Of a DNA stretch of 64,000 bases, positions 48,527 to 60,554 are shown piece by piece. The number at the start of each line of letters is the position of its first letter. Position 1 is the first letter of the stretch. The notes beneath the pieces were generated by a model. The model searched no databases and was not told where the DNA came from. It saw only the letters and a list, made by a program, of their open reading frames with translations. The stretch is taken from positions 1,178,001 through 1,242,000 of the forward strand of contig NC_033559.1 in the NCBI RefSeq assembly GCF_001680005.1. The letters are read 5' to 3'. Source of the DNA: Plasmodium coatneyi. Taxonomy: Eukaryota > Apicomplexa > Aconoidasida > Haemosporida > Plasmodiidae. The translations under genes were made by a program, and so were the position numbers.

Positions 48527-50431
48527 CTTGTTCTGGTTAGGTCAAATCTGCGTTAAGACTTTTTTTTCGCAAAGTACTTTGCCTTTACGTAAGAATGGGT
48601 ACCCTATTTTGGTTAAATCGTTTACACATTTGTTTAGAATAAGAACAAATTAGTATTTTGTTCTGTTCTTATTTTGTTTTATTTTTATTTTATTTTTTTT
48701 ATTTTATTATTTTATTTTATTTTTTCCTCTAAGGCAGTTAATCTCTTTCTCCCACTTGATACATAACTATATGAAGTCTGCACCGAAGTTTCGTTCTCAT
48801 CTGTGCAGTAGTCTCATATGCTGGCAGTCCCGAGCCACCTTATGCAACGCTCCATTCAGATTTGCACTCTCGAATTATGCTCAAGTGTGTAACGCGTATG
48901 TTTGATCCCTTCGACCGTGTGACGATAAGAGGGGCATGTGCGTATGTGGGGGTGAAAAGTAGCTGAAGTAACCGGTTCGCATGTGTGCATACACATGCAT
49001 GCAGTGTGTATACGTTAGGGGCACACACGCTTGTGTTACTTTGGGCCTTACGTATTCCCCGCCCCTCTGTGAACACACGTCCTAATTTGATCTAATCTTA
49101 AAGCACCTCGCAACCCCGCCTACGTTAGCGGACGAAGTTTTAAGGGAATATTTTTTTTCCTTTTTTTCACTTAAATTGCGTCAATTTAACGGAATGGAAA
49201 AATCGAACAGTTATGAGGAAAAGCCACAGTGCATGCATACCGACATGCGGTTATCCCTTTAAGTGAAAGGGGAGAGAGGTTCACGCGGGCAGAAGCACTT
49301 TCCTCAGGGTGTGTTGTTAAAATGCTTTTGAAAAAAAAAAAAATCATTTGTGTGAAAAAATGCAAAGGGTTATCAAATCCCATCTGTAAATCATTCACAA
49401 AAAAAAAAAAAAAAAGCATAGACACAAATTGGTACGTATTCGCAGGGGCTTCCACTTGAGGGAGGGAAACACTCCTCCGACTTACACATTCCAGGTTAGG
49501 GAACTCCATGTATGGGACCCCCGTACGATCATCAAATTTTACCCTACCCTTTTCTGGACGACTTTAAACGGTGAAACGTTTCGATGGACTTAAATGGGTT
49601 CAATTCTGTTCTTTGCTTTGGTTCCCCGGATTGACTCCCTCTTGAATGCTAATTCACCTTCCGGCGCTTTTCCTTAACGAATGATCCGATCCTCCAGTTG
49701 AGATTTTCCTACCACCTTCTTGGTGTGCTTTTCCCCATTAGATCAAACAATTAATCGTAAGGACAACTCCCCCCAGAAAAGGGGATTTCCCCCTTCAGCG
49801 TTAGTTAAATGATGCCGGCTGCCTCACACACTGGTACATTAGTAGGTTTACCATAAACGGGGCAGCGTTACATGGAAGTTTCCCTGCCTTATGCATACTC
49901 ACCTCCAAGTTGACTACCCCTTCGCAGTTGCTTTGTAGAGCGTCATATTATCTTTTTCGATGTTCCCTCCTTTCTATATTTGTAAGTGTATTTTCCATTC
50001 CCCCTCCTCCCAGGCTATGAACGAAGCCATTTTCTCCCTAAATGCGTCATTCATCATTTGGCACTTCATCAGGATGGTACTTCTCACCTTTTCCCCCCTA
50101 AGTGCGTCGCTTTTCCTCGGACCAGTTGAAAGAATTAGGACGATGCAACGAAGCTGTGCTTTATCTGAGACAGCTCCTTTTAAACTCGATTGGGCATGCA
50201 AGTGGTTGTGAGGTTCCACTGGAGAGACAAGTTATGGTCCTCCTGCACGACATGGAGGAATTTACAGTCGGTTCGAACATATGTGAGGGTTCCTTATGTA
50301 TGGTTCTTCCTGGCTGAAGCTAGCTGTAAACAAATGTGTGTCCCTCCAGTGTACCACTCCCTTCACGCTTCTAACATTTTTATGAGCACACCTTGCGTTG
50401 TGAAAATTTAGGAAAGGCCACAACTGTCTCT
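48527..50431 (-). promoter_or_regulatory. SERA spacer
   Basis: About 1.9 kb. T-rich tract 48660-48730; TGCATGCA at 48996-49003 and 49230-49237, upstream of the Ser-type SERA; A-runs 49330-49342 and 49400-49415. The right half (49.9-50.4 kb) lies just downstream of the truncated SERA, where a protease domain would be expected; I could not recognise one on the minus strand. Confidence 0.45.
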
Positions 50432-52018
50432 TCATTCCACCTCCTCCTTATCCTTAGGACTGCAGAGGTCTTTACCATTCGACCCTTCGGGGTCGTCCCC
50501 ATTGGATCGTTCCCCACCAGAGTGAAGCCCCCCGTTAAAGCCGCAAATGTGCTTACTTCTCATTTTTAATTTCTCCCAATCAACCATTCCGTCTTCCTCC
50601 CTGTTGTATTTGTCGGTGCTAGCACCTATGGAATTACTCTTTACACATTTGATCCATCTGGAGTCTGCAACCAAGTTGGCGTCATGCTCACTTGCGTTGC
50701 TGCTGGACGAGTCGGGCAAGACCAACCCCCTCCTCTTCAGTATCCATTCACCCACATTCTTCATGCACACCGCTGGGTTCCGCAGTTTCCTTCGCAGAGT
50801 GGAAACTGTTTCGTCTTGATGCTTTCGCAACAGTTCGATTAGGTTGTTGAAGACTTCTATTTCGTTACCCATTTGGTGCACTTCCAGAGTACCACTGGTG
50901 TCTACCTGCTTCATTAATTGACAGTATTTCATTAGATCCTCTTTCATGGAGTTGTTTAACTCTTCCTGCGTGATCAGAACCTTCCTTCCGTCCTTATCGA
51001 TCCTGTAAACCCAGTTCAGGATATGGTCGATGGAGTTCCTGAGCTGGTGTTCCTCGGACAGATCATCCTTCCCGATGGGGGGAAGAGCTTCATCCCCTTC
51101 TGAGTGAATTCCCCCAGGAAAGAAGTCATGGTCATCGTCACTCGGGCCATCATTGTTTTCTGCTAAGGCTCGGTTGTACCATTTCGCCTCAGTTGCGTTG
51201 CGTTTTGCTGCAAAACGGAGGGGGGGGAAAGCATACACACATGTATACATACATATCGATTAATGGATAAACATAACGGTGCACTCATTCAATTGTGTTT
51301 TTTCTGTGGAACCTTCTTACTTGCTGTGAGGGGTTCCACGGGAAAGTATACCTCCCAAGTAAGGGGTAAGGCATTATCCTTATTATAGGTCAGCATCCTA
51401 AAGGCCCCTGCTTTGGAGTCTTCCGTTGTAACGGAGATGTAAGAAGGAGGGATGAAAGGGAATGCTATTTCTGCCTCACACATTCTGTTAATCTTCCCCC
51501 CGATTGGTTCCTTCAATAATTGTGTTTTTACTTTGGTGTGGTTCGCTTGACCTAACCCTTCGTCCTGTTCTCTACGTTTAGAAAAAGCCCCATGGGTAGT
51601 GGTAGTACGATTATTCCCCGTTTGATATTTCCCTAGACGACTATCTGCTCTCTCATCTTTAGTCATTATCCTTTTCTGCTCTGAATCTTCCTGTGTGAGT
51701 AGATATCCGTCTGATGCTGTCCCCCATATTACGCCTCCAGGGGTTGACTCCGCATATACGAAACCTTGCGCGTTACGCCTTAACAAAGCACCTGTGTTAA
51801 ACGTTTTAGTAAAAAGGAGGACGAACATGTTGCAGCGGAGAGACATCCTTTGGATTAAAACATAAGCTGCCATTTTTTGGAGGTACCTATGAGGGGAACC
51901 CCACTAGACCGTTGTAACGTTGTCATTCCATAGGTGCTCATTTTGGACGCTCCTTTACTCCTCCAAGTGGTAATATTTTCTTACTTGGAATGAAGAGGAG
52001 CGCCACAAGCAACTTCAT
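50432..52018 (-). CDS. Truncated SERA-like gene: exon 3 and protease domain missing
   Basis: Three-exon model: 52018-51985 (signal, MKLLVALLFI), 51791-51321, 51207-50432; phase 1 at both joins; 426 residues with no internal stop. Exon 2 keeps a worn form of the usual module (KVKTQLLKEPIGGKINRMCEAEI...ALPLTWEVYFP). The normal third exon is absent: only about 113 bp separate exon 2 from the last exon. The last exon lacks the opening Cys cassette. It has a good pro-region (LRNSIDHILNWVYR...MKQVDTSGTLEVHQMGNEIEVFNNL) and stops just before the papain-like domain. Either this is a decaying gene that happens to remain open, or a short secreted SERA derivative. All splice signals look normal. Expression data would decide. 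Confidence 0.7.
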
Positions 52019-53165
52019 CCTGTCCTGCGGAGTAGGCTGTTCCCGATCTTCTTCTGTACAGAGATCTTCCTCTTTTTTTACTTTTCCTTTTTAATTTTTT
52101 TTCCTATTCCTTTGCTACCATTTCATGGTGACAATGGTGCACACTTCATTACATTTTACAAAAAAAGAAAAACTTTAGACCCCTTCCCCCTTGATAGACG
52201 TTACAAAGGGTGCCCACCCCTGCTTCACAAAGTTTGTAATTTTAAAAAGTAAATTTGTTGTGATTCTACTTGGAGAATGCTTCGCCTTAACATAGGCGTG
52301 ATCATAAAAAAAAAGAAAATGGGGACACCAAAATGTGTGCATGCAGATTTGACGCTCTCCTATCAAAATGGGGCGGAAAATTCTGCCATTTGAATTTGTT
52401 AATTTTGCCTTTTTGTAACTTCCAAGGATGTTACATTTGCCAGTCAGAAGGAAAGAGCCAAAACAATGCTCGTTTCGTTTGTTCGTGTAAGGTACAGGCC
52501 TCTTTCCCCCCTTTAAGCGAGTCCTAAAAGAAGCAAAAAAAAAAAAAAAATTTTCTTTTCACTTTGGTTGAAAATGCCTTTTCTCTACGCAGGCACCTGT
52601 ACAGGTCTCAACGCCAACTGGACGGACGCACCGACCGGAACATTTTTCCTTTTCCTTAATTTTATTTTCACCATTTTGAATTAAAAAAAAAAAAAAAAAT
52701 TTTTAAACTGAGGGGTGTTCCTTCATCCCCACACACATTTGTGTGTCTACTTGAAAGGACGCACCTAGATTTGGAAAAAAAAAAAAAAAAAAAACAGCCA
52801 TGCATTCAGTTCTGTTGAGTGGTTACAACACACGGATGATTTCGGAAGTAATGCGGCGCGCAATTCTCACGGAACAGGAATGTGACTTATATCCCATGAC
52901 TCGCCACGGCAAGCAACGTAACTGCCACGTGTTCTTCAAAAGGTATGAACTGTGTAACATCCGGATAAATATATATGTGTAAAAAAAAAGAAAAAAATTT
53001 CTTTTAGCACAAAGTTAAATTACACCACTTTCTATGAACTGACAAAACGAAGGGGAACACCTTTAGGGGAAACTTCGCGTAAAAAATTCAACAAGGTTAA
53101 TTCTCATGAGTAGAGGGGGGGAGGAGAAGGCATCGTTCACATGGCCTCCACAAAATTGTAGAATC
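52019..53165 (-). promoter_or_regulatory. SERA spacer
   Basis: Upstream of the truncated SERA. TGCATGCA at 52338-52345; A-runs near 52533-52552, 52681-52700 and 52776-52794. No gene is supported; the plus-strand open frame at 52800-52982 shows no family features. Confidence 0.45.
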
Positions 53166-53504
53166 TTACACGTAGCAGAAAAAGCAGTCATCCTTTCCCC
53201 TCTTGTGTGTTAAACAATACGCTGGTAGAAATTTATCTTTGTAATTATTCCATTCGTCGTGACAAAACTGTATGCACTCGTCCTGCTTCTCAGGGTCCCT
53301 TGCCACCGCTCATGAGGAAACGTGTCTTGCGCTCATGGCAGCATAACTGCTGTAAGTAACAAGGCCCGTCTTTACCTTCCTCTGCTTCACATGGTTTAAT
53401 ATGTGCAGTACTTGGGTTATCTTGGCAGCCCTACGCGGGGCGGGGCATTCAGGGATGGCAATTCCGCAGGTGGGGAGCAACCCCCCTATGAGCGTCATCC
53501 CCAC
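53166..53504 (-). pseudogene. SERA C-terminal remnant, frameshifted
   Basis: Minus-strand reading gives AKITQVLHILNHVKQRKVKTGLVTY (about 53437-53363), matching the post-protease helix and strand of intact SERAs (for example KVLHFLKNVKNGKVSSSFVTY). It then hits a TGA at about 53310-53312. A shift of frame restores ARDPEKQDECIQFCHDEWNN...AYCLTHKRG and the terminal CFFCYV with stop at 53166-53168. The tail is most like that of the SERA at 60555. The catalytic domain and N-terminal exons are not intact nearby; fragments between 53.5 and 54.1 kb (for example ESYTSVNYIRVVQQ near 53995-53954, like the exon 3 segment EFTSVQVHNVVQQ) may be eroded pieces of the same gene. Confidence 0.85.
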
Positions 53505-54720
53505 CTGGAGTAGTTCAATGAACTCTTTCTAGGATGTTCCCATGGGGGAGGTAATCCACATTTAGGGTGCTTCACCTCTTGGTGCAGATATCCGTACATT
53601 GTGCATGTAAGATCAGTGGTACCTGGAACAGGGACACATGTGCTAGCCACATATCCCATGGTGAATATTCTTCCCCCTATTCCCATATCGCACCAATCGC
53701 TTTAAAATTACTCATAAAGAAATGGTACATCCGAGAATATTTCCTGCATTGTGGTATATCTGTGCTGACGACAGGTCCCCTCGATTGGCTAGTATAATCA
53801 CCACCAGATCAACTGCGTAGACATTTTCCATTTTCACCGCTATAATGTTACGTAGTATAGTAGGGGCACCCCTGTTGGGGTCTACTCCTTCTGCCACTCT
53901 TATTCGATAGAATGACCTAAGGCTAATCACTCCCCACATTTTTTGTTGCACCACGCGAATATAGTTTACACTTGTGTAACTTTCCACGGTAGTCGTCTGA
54001 AGTTTCCATTTGGAGGAAACCCCCAACCGGTTTGTCTTTTCCCTCATGCGTGAAAGCTTCCCCCTTAAGGAAGGGGAAAAAAAAAAATGGAAAGCTAAGC
54101 AATAGTAATGGGTATGACCGTGGAGAATACATTCCGTACATGCAGCGACGTAATTGCCATTTTCTACGACGTAAATTGAAACCCCATTAATTCATACCCT
54201 CCTGGAAATTGTTCCAACTTCACAACAAACCGATACGTGCCCATTTTAAGATTTTTACAAAGGTTAAATGCGTGCCTGCCTCAGTGGTGAATGTATGCAC
54301 ACACATGAGCTGGTAGCTGCGATGTGGTTCAGACGGGTGCCAAGCATGGCTTTCCGCCGTCCGCTTAGGAGAAGCTCCTTTTAATAACACCCTCACCCTG
54401 TGAAGTAGTCCGACCGGTGGTTTGACGGTGCAAAAAAAATGGAAGAAGAAAAAGAAAAAGGCGGCAAAAAAAGATGCCTAAAAAGTGCATAAAAACTGTT
54501 CATTAAAAATTGCCTGACGGATGCCTCAAGCGTGAGATCTGCTCTGAGATCCTCCCAGGAAGAGCAGAAAATGGACGCCCATAAACGCAGGTACATTTTT
54601 TCGTTTTTTTTTTTTTTTTTTTTTTTTTTTGTAATTAAAAGGAGAAAGCTATTCCCACTAAGCGGAGTAGCACACACGTATGTTTCTTTGCCCGATTTAA
54701 CCACGCCCATGAAATCCTTT
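53505..54720 (-). other. Probable eroded SERA sequence and spacer
   Basis: Between the C-terminal remnant and the next Ser-type SERA. Minus-strand open fragments at 53712-54047 and 53923-54141 are short. One includes a stretch resembling SERA exon 3. The rest I cannot align by eye. T-run at 54605-54630. Confidence 0.4.
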
Positions 54721-57700
54721 CTACACGAAGCAGAAGAAGCAATCGTTGTTTCCTTTCTTCTTCGTTAGACAGTAACCAGGCGATATACTACCCTTGCAAG
54801 CATTCCAGTTTTCCTCACAAAATTTAACACAATCCTCTAGCTTATCTACATCTGAGGACTGGACCCTCGAACATGACTTATCGCCGATGGCACTCTCATC
54901 ATCGTACGTCACAAAACTGCTACTCACTTTTCCGTTCTTCACATTTTTCAAAAAATGGAGTACTTTTGTTACGCCTTGAACGTTTATGCCCGTTGATCCG
55001 GTTAATTCCGATAGCTGAACTGGCGCAGGGCCTGTGACTGTGTCTGTGACAGGGGGCACTGGTTCATTAGAGGGTGGAGTGACCTGTACACCTTCCGTAC
55101 TTGTAGCGCTATTTCCTGGTGCGTCATTCACTAAATTCGTGCTTACGGGGGCAGCCTCTCCGCCAGGTTGAGTTACTGCTTCAGATGTTACCGGCACTGT
55201 TGGTGAGTTTGGTCCTCCTGTTGCTGCTGTTCCTCCAGCGACCAATCCATCGGATGCTGTTTCCACCCCCGTGCCAGATTCAATACTTGTCGATACCTGT
55301 TCCTCTGATTCTCCTTCCCCTGACTGACCATAAAGAACGGAGTTATGGATGGGTCCCTTTTGGTGGCTTAAACCATTGGCCTTTTCAGCCTCGAGTTTAT
55401 TCAAATAAAAGTTACTGAAGAAATCTGGAGAGTTCTTCAAGTAGTAGCTATTTATTTCTGGGTCACTATTCGGTGTGGGAATTACCACGGGGATGTGCAA
55501 GTTAAACACGGCCGCAGTGTGGATGAAGTTGTGTTGACATTCAGGCGGACCATGCATGTCTACTTTAAAGTTGCCTTCATCTCCCCAATATTTGCCCCAA
55601 CTGTTTTGCAACAACCAATAGGATTTTTTTATTCCTTCCGCGTTTATGTAATTACCATAGCCAATTATGTTAACAGCAAGATCTGGCGTTTCTTCACTTC
55701 CACATAGAGACAGTACCTTCTTTCCGTTCAGGTCATAACTCAATGCTCCTGCGGCCTTTACATACGCGATGACCGATCCTTTGTTCATTATTTCAGACTT
55801 TACCAATTTAATAAACGCATCCATGTTTCCGTTAAAATTTGCACTTTGATAAGCGGTGTATCCTTTGGTGCTCACTGCATTGGGTTGATATTGCGGGGGT
55901 AGTAGTGTCACATTTGCCCATAAGTTTTGCCAGTGGGTCTTTGGCTCAGGACAAACATTATTTACCGCTTTATACGAATAGGGAAGGTTCGATTCCGTTG
56001 GTAAAAATTTTGTCTCTTCCAAGGTGTGCAAAAATTCCAACGGGTTGGATGGTGCATGACATTTGTCTGTGGGTGTTTCCTTATTAGAACAGTTAGCCAC
56101 ATACAGCGCAGAACTAGGCACATGATCGTATCCTTTCATGCATTTGATCGTTTCTAAATGTAACTTCGATGCAAAGAGCCATGACGTGGCACAGTCTCCT
56201 TGGTCTTGTGGCTCAATTTTTGCAAAGCAACTGCTGGTATCCTTGGTCCTATCACAGTAGTCATTATTGCAAAACAACTTATCTGAGAAATGTAAGGGAT
56301 ACGAATCTGCACCTTCAGTTGTGGTCGAATCGGAAATGTCGTCTTCGCTTTCACCAAAGGAGTCCGCGTTATTCTGCACGCTGCTATTCTCCAAGCTGGG
56401 AAGTGTGAGCCCGGTCTTGCTACCAATCCAGTGACCAACTTTCTTCAAACATAGGGCTGGATTTTTGAGCTTGTTCTTTAGTGAAAAGACATCAAGTTCG
56501 CTGTTGTTGTGAAGAATAGTCGTTATGTGGGCGAATACTTCTTCGGGGTTGCCGAGTTCGTGATTGTCCAGCGTTCCACTAGCATCCACCTCCTTCATTA
56601 ATGAGCAGTACTTCAACAGCTCATACTTAAGAGAGTAATCCATGATGGCTAGCTGATTCACCTCCTTGTAAAGATTTCCTCCCTCTTCATAAATTTTGGT
56701 GAATATGTTATGAATTGTTTTTTCCAGTTCCGCTTCGCTGGGGTCCTCTTCGTCTTCTGCCTTTGTTTGTTGTATCTTCTCAAAATTGTCTTTAATCTGG
56801 GGGGACACATACGTGAAGCATTCCTCCGCCTTTTTCTTCTCCTGCAGCAGTAGTGTGCAGTGGTAGCACTTCTGGATGTCCAATACGCCGCTCATGAAGC
56901 ACTCCTTGGCAATTGCGTCACATTTCTCTGCAAAAAGGAAAAAAAAAAAAAAAGGCAAATATGGAAAAAAAACAGTTTTAACATTACAGTGATGAACACC
57001 AGAGCGTGCACTTTAGAGAGATTCCCCTAACAGGCAACTGTTCGCCAACATGGGAACCTACCGGGAATATCATTCATGATGGAAAAATTCTTGCTTTCCA
57101 CATACATGGTCCCATCCTGCTCAGCAACCATCATAACTTGCATGGAGGTGATAGGTTGGCCTATGTCCTTCATTTTGTACTTCCTAATATCTACCGTATT
57201 ATCCGAACCTGCAGGAGGGACTGTGTTGCATGAAGGTTAGAATAGACATGTGGATGGTTTACCATTAAGGGGGGGGTAATCCCTTCAAATGTCAATTATT
57301 TTTTTTATGTCTTTTTTTTGCCTCCTTACTTGCTTCTCCCTCTGCAGGATAGACCTTCCACTTAATGGTTAGCACGTCTTTGTCTACGTATAAGACAAGC
57401 TTAAATGTTTTATTCTCAGCACAGATGTTTTGCAGGAGGTGTTTCTCCTTCTCAAATTTGATCTTGTTGTCCACCTTCATGAACAGAGGCTCCATCTCAA
57501 TTTCACTTCCCCCTGAGTTGACATTCACGTAGAGGTAGGGTACGAGGTACACTTGGAAGTAGGACCCACATGGACCTGTAACTTTTACCCCCTTGTAGTT
57601 TTTTAATAAGGATGCTTTCACGTGAATGGGATATGTGAAGCTCGCGGAGGGTGCGGCAGCCACTTGGGCATCTGCACTGGCAGTATTGGAAACACTTGGT

Positions 57701-58189
57701 GCTTGAGACACAGCGGGTATATTTGCACTAGTCGCTTGAGGTGGTGGTGACCCTCCTGCATTAGGTGCTTCTGGTGATTGTGCTGCCGGAGCGCTGCTTC
57801 CTCCCGCACTTGAATGACCGCCGGAAGAACTCGCAGAATTCATTCCTCCATTGTCTGTACTTTGGGGTGGACCTGCTGGATTATCTCCGGGAGTTCCCCC
57901 ACTCCCCGCGTCGGCGCATCGTGCTCCTCCATTTGCAAACAAAAGACCTGCAAGGAGGCAGTTTTGGAAAAAGTGTACACACATGTGTGGTTCCCGCTCA
58001 GGAGGTATTTAGCTCCTCAATGTGCAAAACTATGGTGAAGGGAAGAAAAAGGGGGCCCCCCCTTGGGATGGAAAAAAAAATTAGCAGAGGGACCCATCAT
58101 CTGCGGAACTATTAATGCATAACACTCTAGTGTAAGTTCCTCCCATTGTTACCTATTAGCAGAAGGGCACAAATACGAGCCTTCATCAT
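54721..58189 (-). CDS. SERA: SERA, Ser-type
   Basis: Four exons: 58189-58153 (signal, MMKARICALLLI; the second Met is equally possible), 57947-57330, 57208-57062, 56927-54721; phase-1 introns; 1,002 residues. Exon 2 is Gly/Ser/Ala/Pro-rich, then LLKNYKGVKVTGPCG...FKLVLYVDKDVLTIKW. Exon 4 has the Cys cassette (CDAIAKEC...CYHCTLL), a pro-region and the papain-like domain with QDQGDCATSWLFASK (Ser near residue 516), PDLAVNIIGYG (His replaced by Leu) and LLQNSWGKYWGD (Asn kept). A Thr/Ser/Val/Gly/Pro-rich spacer precedes the Cys-rich tail ending NDCFFCFV. The protease domain is almost the same as in the SERAs at 44887 and 60555, while exon 2 and the spacer differ. It probably acts as a non-catalytic vacuolar protein. 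Confidence 0.93.
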
Positions 58190-60554
58190 GTCATATACGG
58201 GTGATGGTAAAAAAAGAAGCCAAAGGATTATCCTTGGCACAAGGAAATTTGGATCGTATGGAGCTGTCGACGAGATGGTGTAACTTTAACACAGGGCTAG
58301 TCGACGTTTATTCTCGATGAACAAGTAAGTTTGTTCTGTTCATGAAGCGTAAATGTGACAACTTAGTTTGGCATTTCGCTAGAGAAGAAGGGGAAAAAAA
58401 TGCAAAATAAAGCGAAAAAGGGGAAAGGCGCAAAACAGAGTGAAGTAACACTGATACAATAATGGTCACATGAACAGAACGATGATGACAAATTCGTGGC
58501 GACGTTTACGATATGAGAGGAACTTACTTGCTTGGTGCAGTAAGCTGAGCAGAAATCTGTTTAGCTCCAGATCTCCTTTCGGGCCAACTTGCCCCCAGCA
58601 AATAAACCAACCAGGTGTGTGTGTATGTGTGTACGTGAAACGAAACGCTACAGGGGGAAACGAATGCACACCAAAGGGAAGGAAGTTAGTAAGTCACGTA
58701 GAGCTTCCTCTCTCTTTCCGTATTCTCCTGCACACCAGGGTACTTTTATCATTATCGATATTATTACAGTTACCACTTTTTTTGTCACTTTTATTATTGC
58801 TTCATTTTTTGCTTGGTATCCCTTTTCATTTGCACCAAGGGAGGCGTGCTCTTTAGGGCCAAGTTTGCAAAGGCTCAGATAAGTTCTGCTTCCCCGGAGG
58901 GAGAAAAACGGGGCAGATTAAAAAAAAAAAAAAAAAAAAAATTACAAAATATTACAGAATATTGCAAAATATTGCAAAAAGCCATTAAACGGTAATAAAA
59001 AAGCATCTGGATGTGCAACCAAGCGAAGGGCTGCTCGCTCCCGACCAATTCACACTTCCTCCGGTCTCGACAGAGCGTGTAATTGAATCGAAATGGATAA
59101 ACGCACCACGCGGAAGAAAACGAATTTCGCATCCTTTAGAAGTAAAATGCAGTGACCTTATTTTCACGTGGGACGATTACAGATACGAAAACAGCGCGTT
59201 CTTAACCCTCTCAACTTAATGTGACCCCCTTCTGCGTTACAGGAGGGGCAAACATTTTTTCCTTCCCCCCGTGGGCATATTTACCAGGAGGTGGCTCATC
59301 TGTATATTTTACACATTTCCCCCTTTACAAGGTAAACCCATTCGGGATTTTTCTCCAGGGCTGCTAAAGGAAATTTTGAGAAAGCGCGACCTTGAGCAAG
59401 CGTGAGGTGCGCCCATAATACTTCCAATGCCTTATGTCACTAAGTTCCTCTTCCCCCTTGCATGGTGGGTATGTTCTGAAAGGGGCACTTATGCGGTCGT
59501 ACCTGCTGGATTGTCTTCCATTCCTCGGTGTTCCTTTTCATTATTTAGCCGGTACCGGTCCTTCCTCCTGATCCTCCTGCCCTTACTTCCGATTCGACTA
59601 CTACCCAACATGGTTGGTAGTTACGCTCCTGCTCTTAAGTCGTCCGATCTGCTGGTCTCCTATTGGGACACATCCTTCGCTCACCTGCAGCGGCTAATCT
59701 GTAAAGGGAAGACCCCCACACGTGGATGCCCATTTATTGAACCACTTAGCAGTATCCTCCCCATTGAGGCAGCTAGAACAAAAGTTGCGATGAAAGCTGT
59801 GATGTCCCTCCAAATAGGAGTTACATGGTTCGGATCCCTCCTTAGCAGCTTCCGTGCTGTAAGCGTATTTATTTTCTGCTTAGGAACAGAGCAGTTGTGG
59901 CTTCCACAGAAAAGAGTAAGTGCCATCTGCAGGGGGGCAAACTCACACAGCTGTATCTACATCTACATGTGTACGCTTATGTTATCACCCCTACGCTTTC
60001 GTAATTTTGTGCAAATCACCCAGGGAGATAAGTCTCCTTAGGCAACACTCTCCCCCTTCCCCCATGTGTGTGTCCACCAAATTGGACACCTTCGCACGTA
60101 CCTAGTGAAGATGGCTAGCTCTGCGTGCCCCGCTACTAACATGGCGACCCCTAAACCATAGGGCACCTCCACCCGTGGGTCCAAATACCCTATGTGACTC
60201 CAATAAAAGCGACAAAATAAAATTGAACTGCTTTGTCTTGTAGTTATATTTTTGGCGGATTTAATAAAACAATAAACAGTGAAAAAAAAAAAAAGTTTGA
60301 AAAAAAGTTACACAAAAAAATCAAAAACAAAGGACAACTGTAAAAGTACGGCGCGCTCCGTAAGCTGCACATAAAATGAGGGAAAAGGAATCCCTCCGAG
60401 TTTACAATGTAAGACAAATAGTTGGCACCCTTTCCCATTGGTATGTGAAGGTTAAGGCTATGTCAATACAGCATATGCTGCTTTGCTGCCTCTCCTACGA
60501 CAATGGAAAAAAAGACTTTATATATCCTTTCTTGGTGGCCTAAATTACAATATT
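58190..60554 (-). promoter_or_regulatory. Longest SERA spacer
   Basis: About 2.4 kb, roughly twice the shorter spacers in the array. T/C-rich 58735-58810, A-run 58920-58940, A-rich 60280-60300. A plus-strand open frame at 59427-60041 has no family features. Minus-strand fragments near 59.5 kb have a Gly/Ser/Thr-rich and NPAG-containing look that recalls SERA exon 2, which may mean an eroded copy; this is weak. Confidence 0.4.

Noticed and set aside
49960..50411. Possible protease-domain remnant of the truncated SERA
   Set aside because: No active-site, GYGNY or QNSWG-like motif could be found in any frame by eye.
59427..60041. 204-residue plus-strand frame with hydrophobic segments
   Set aside because: No recognisable domain, opposite to the array direction, and the sequence may be an eroded SERA on the other strand.
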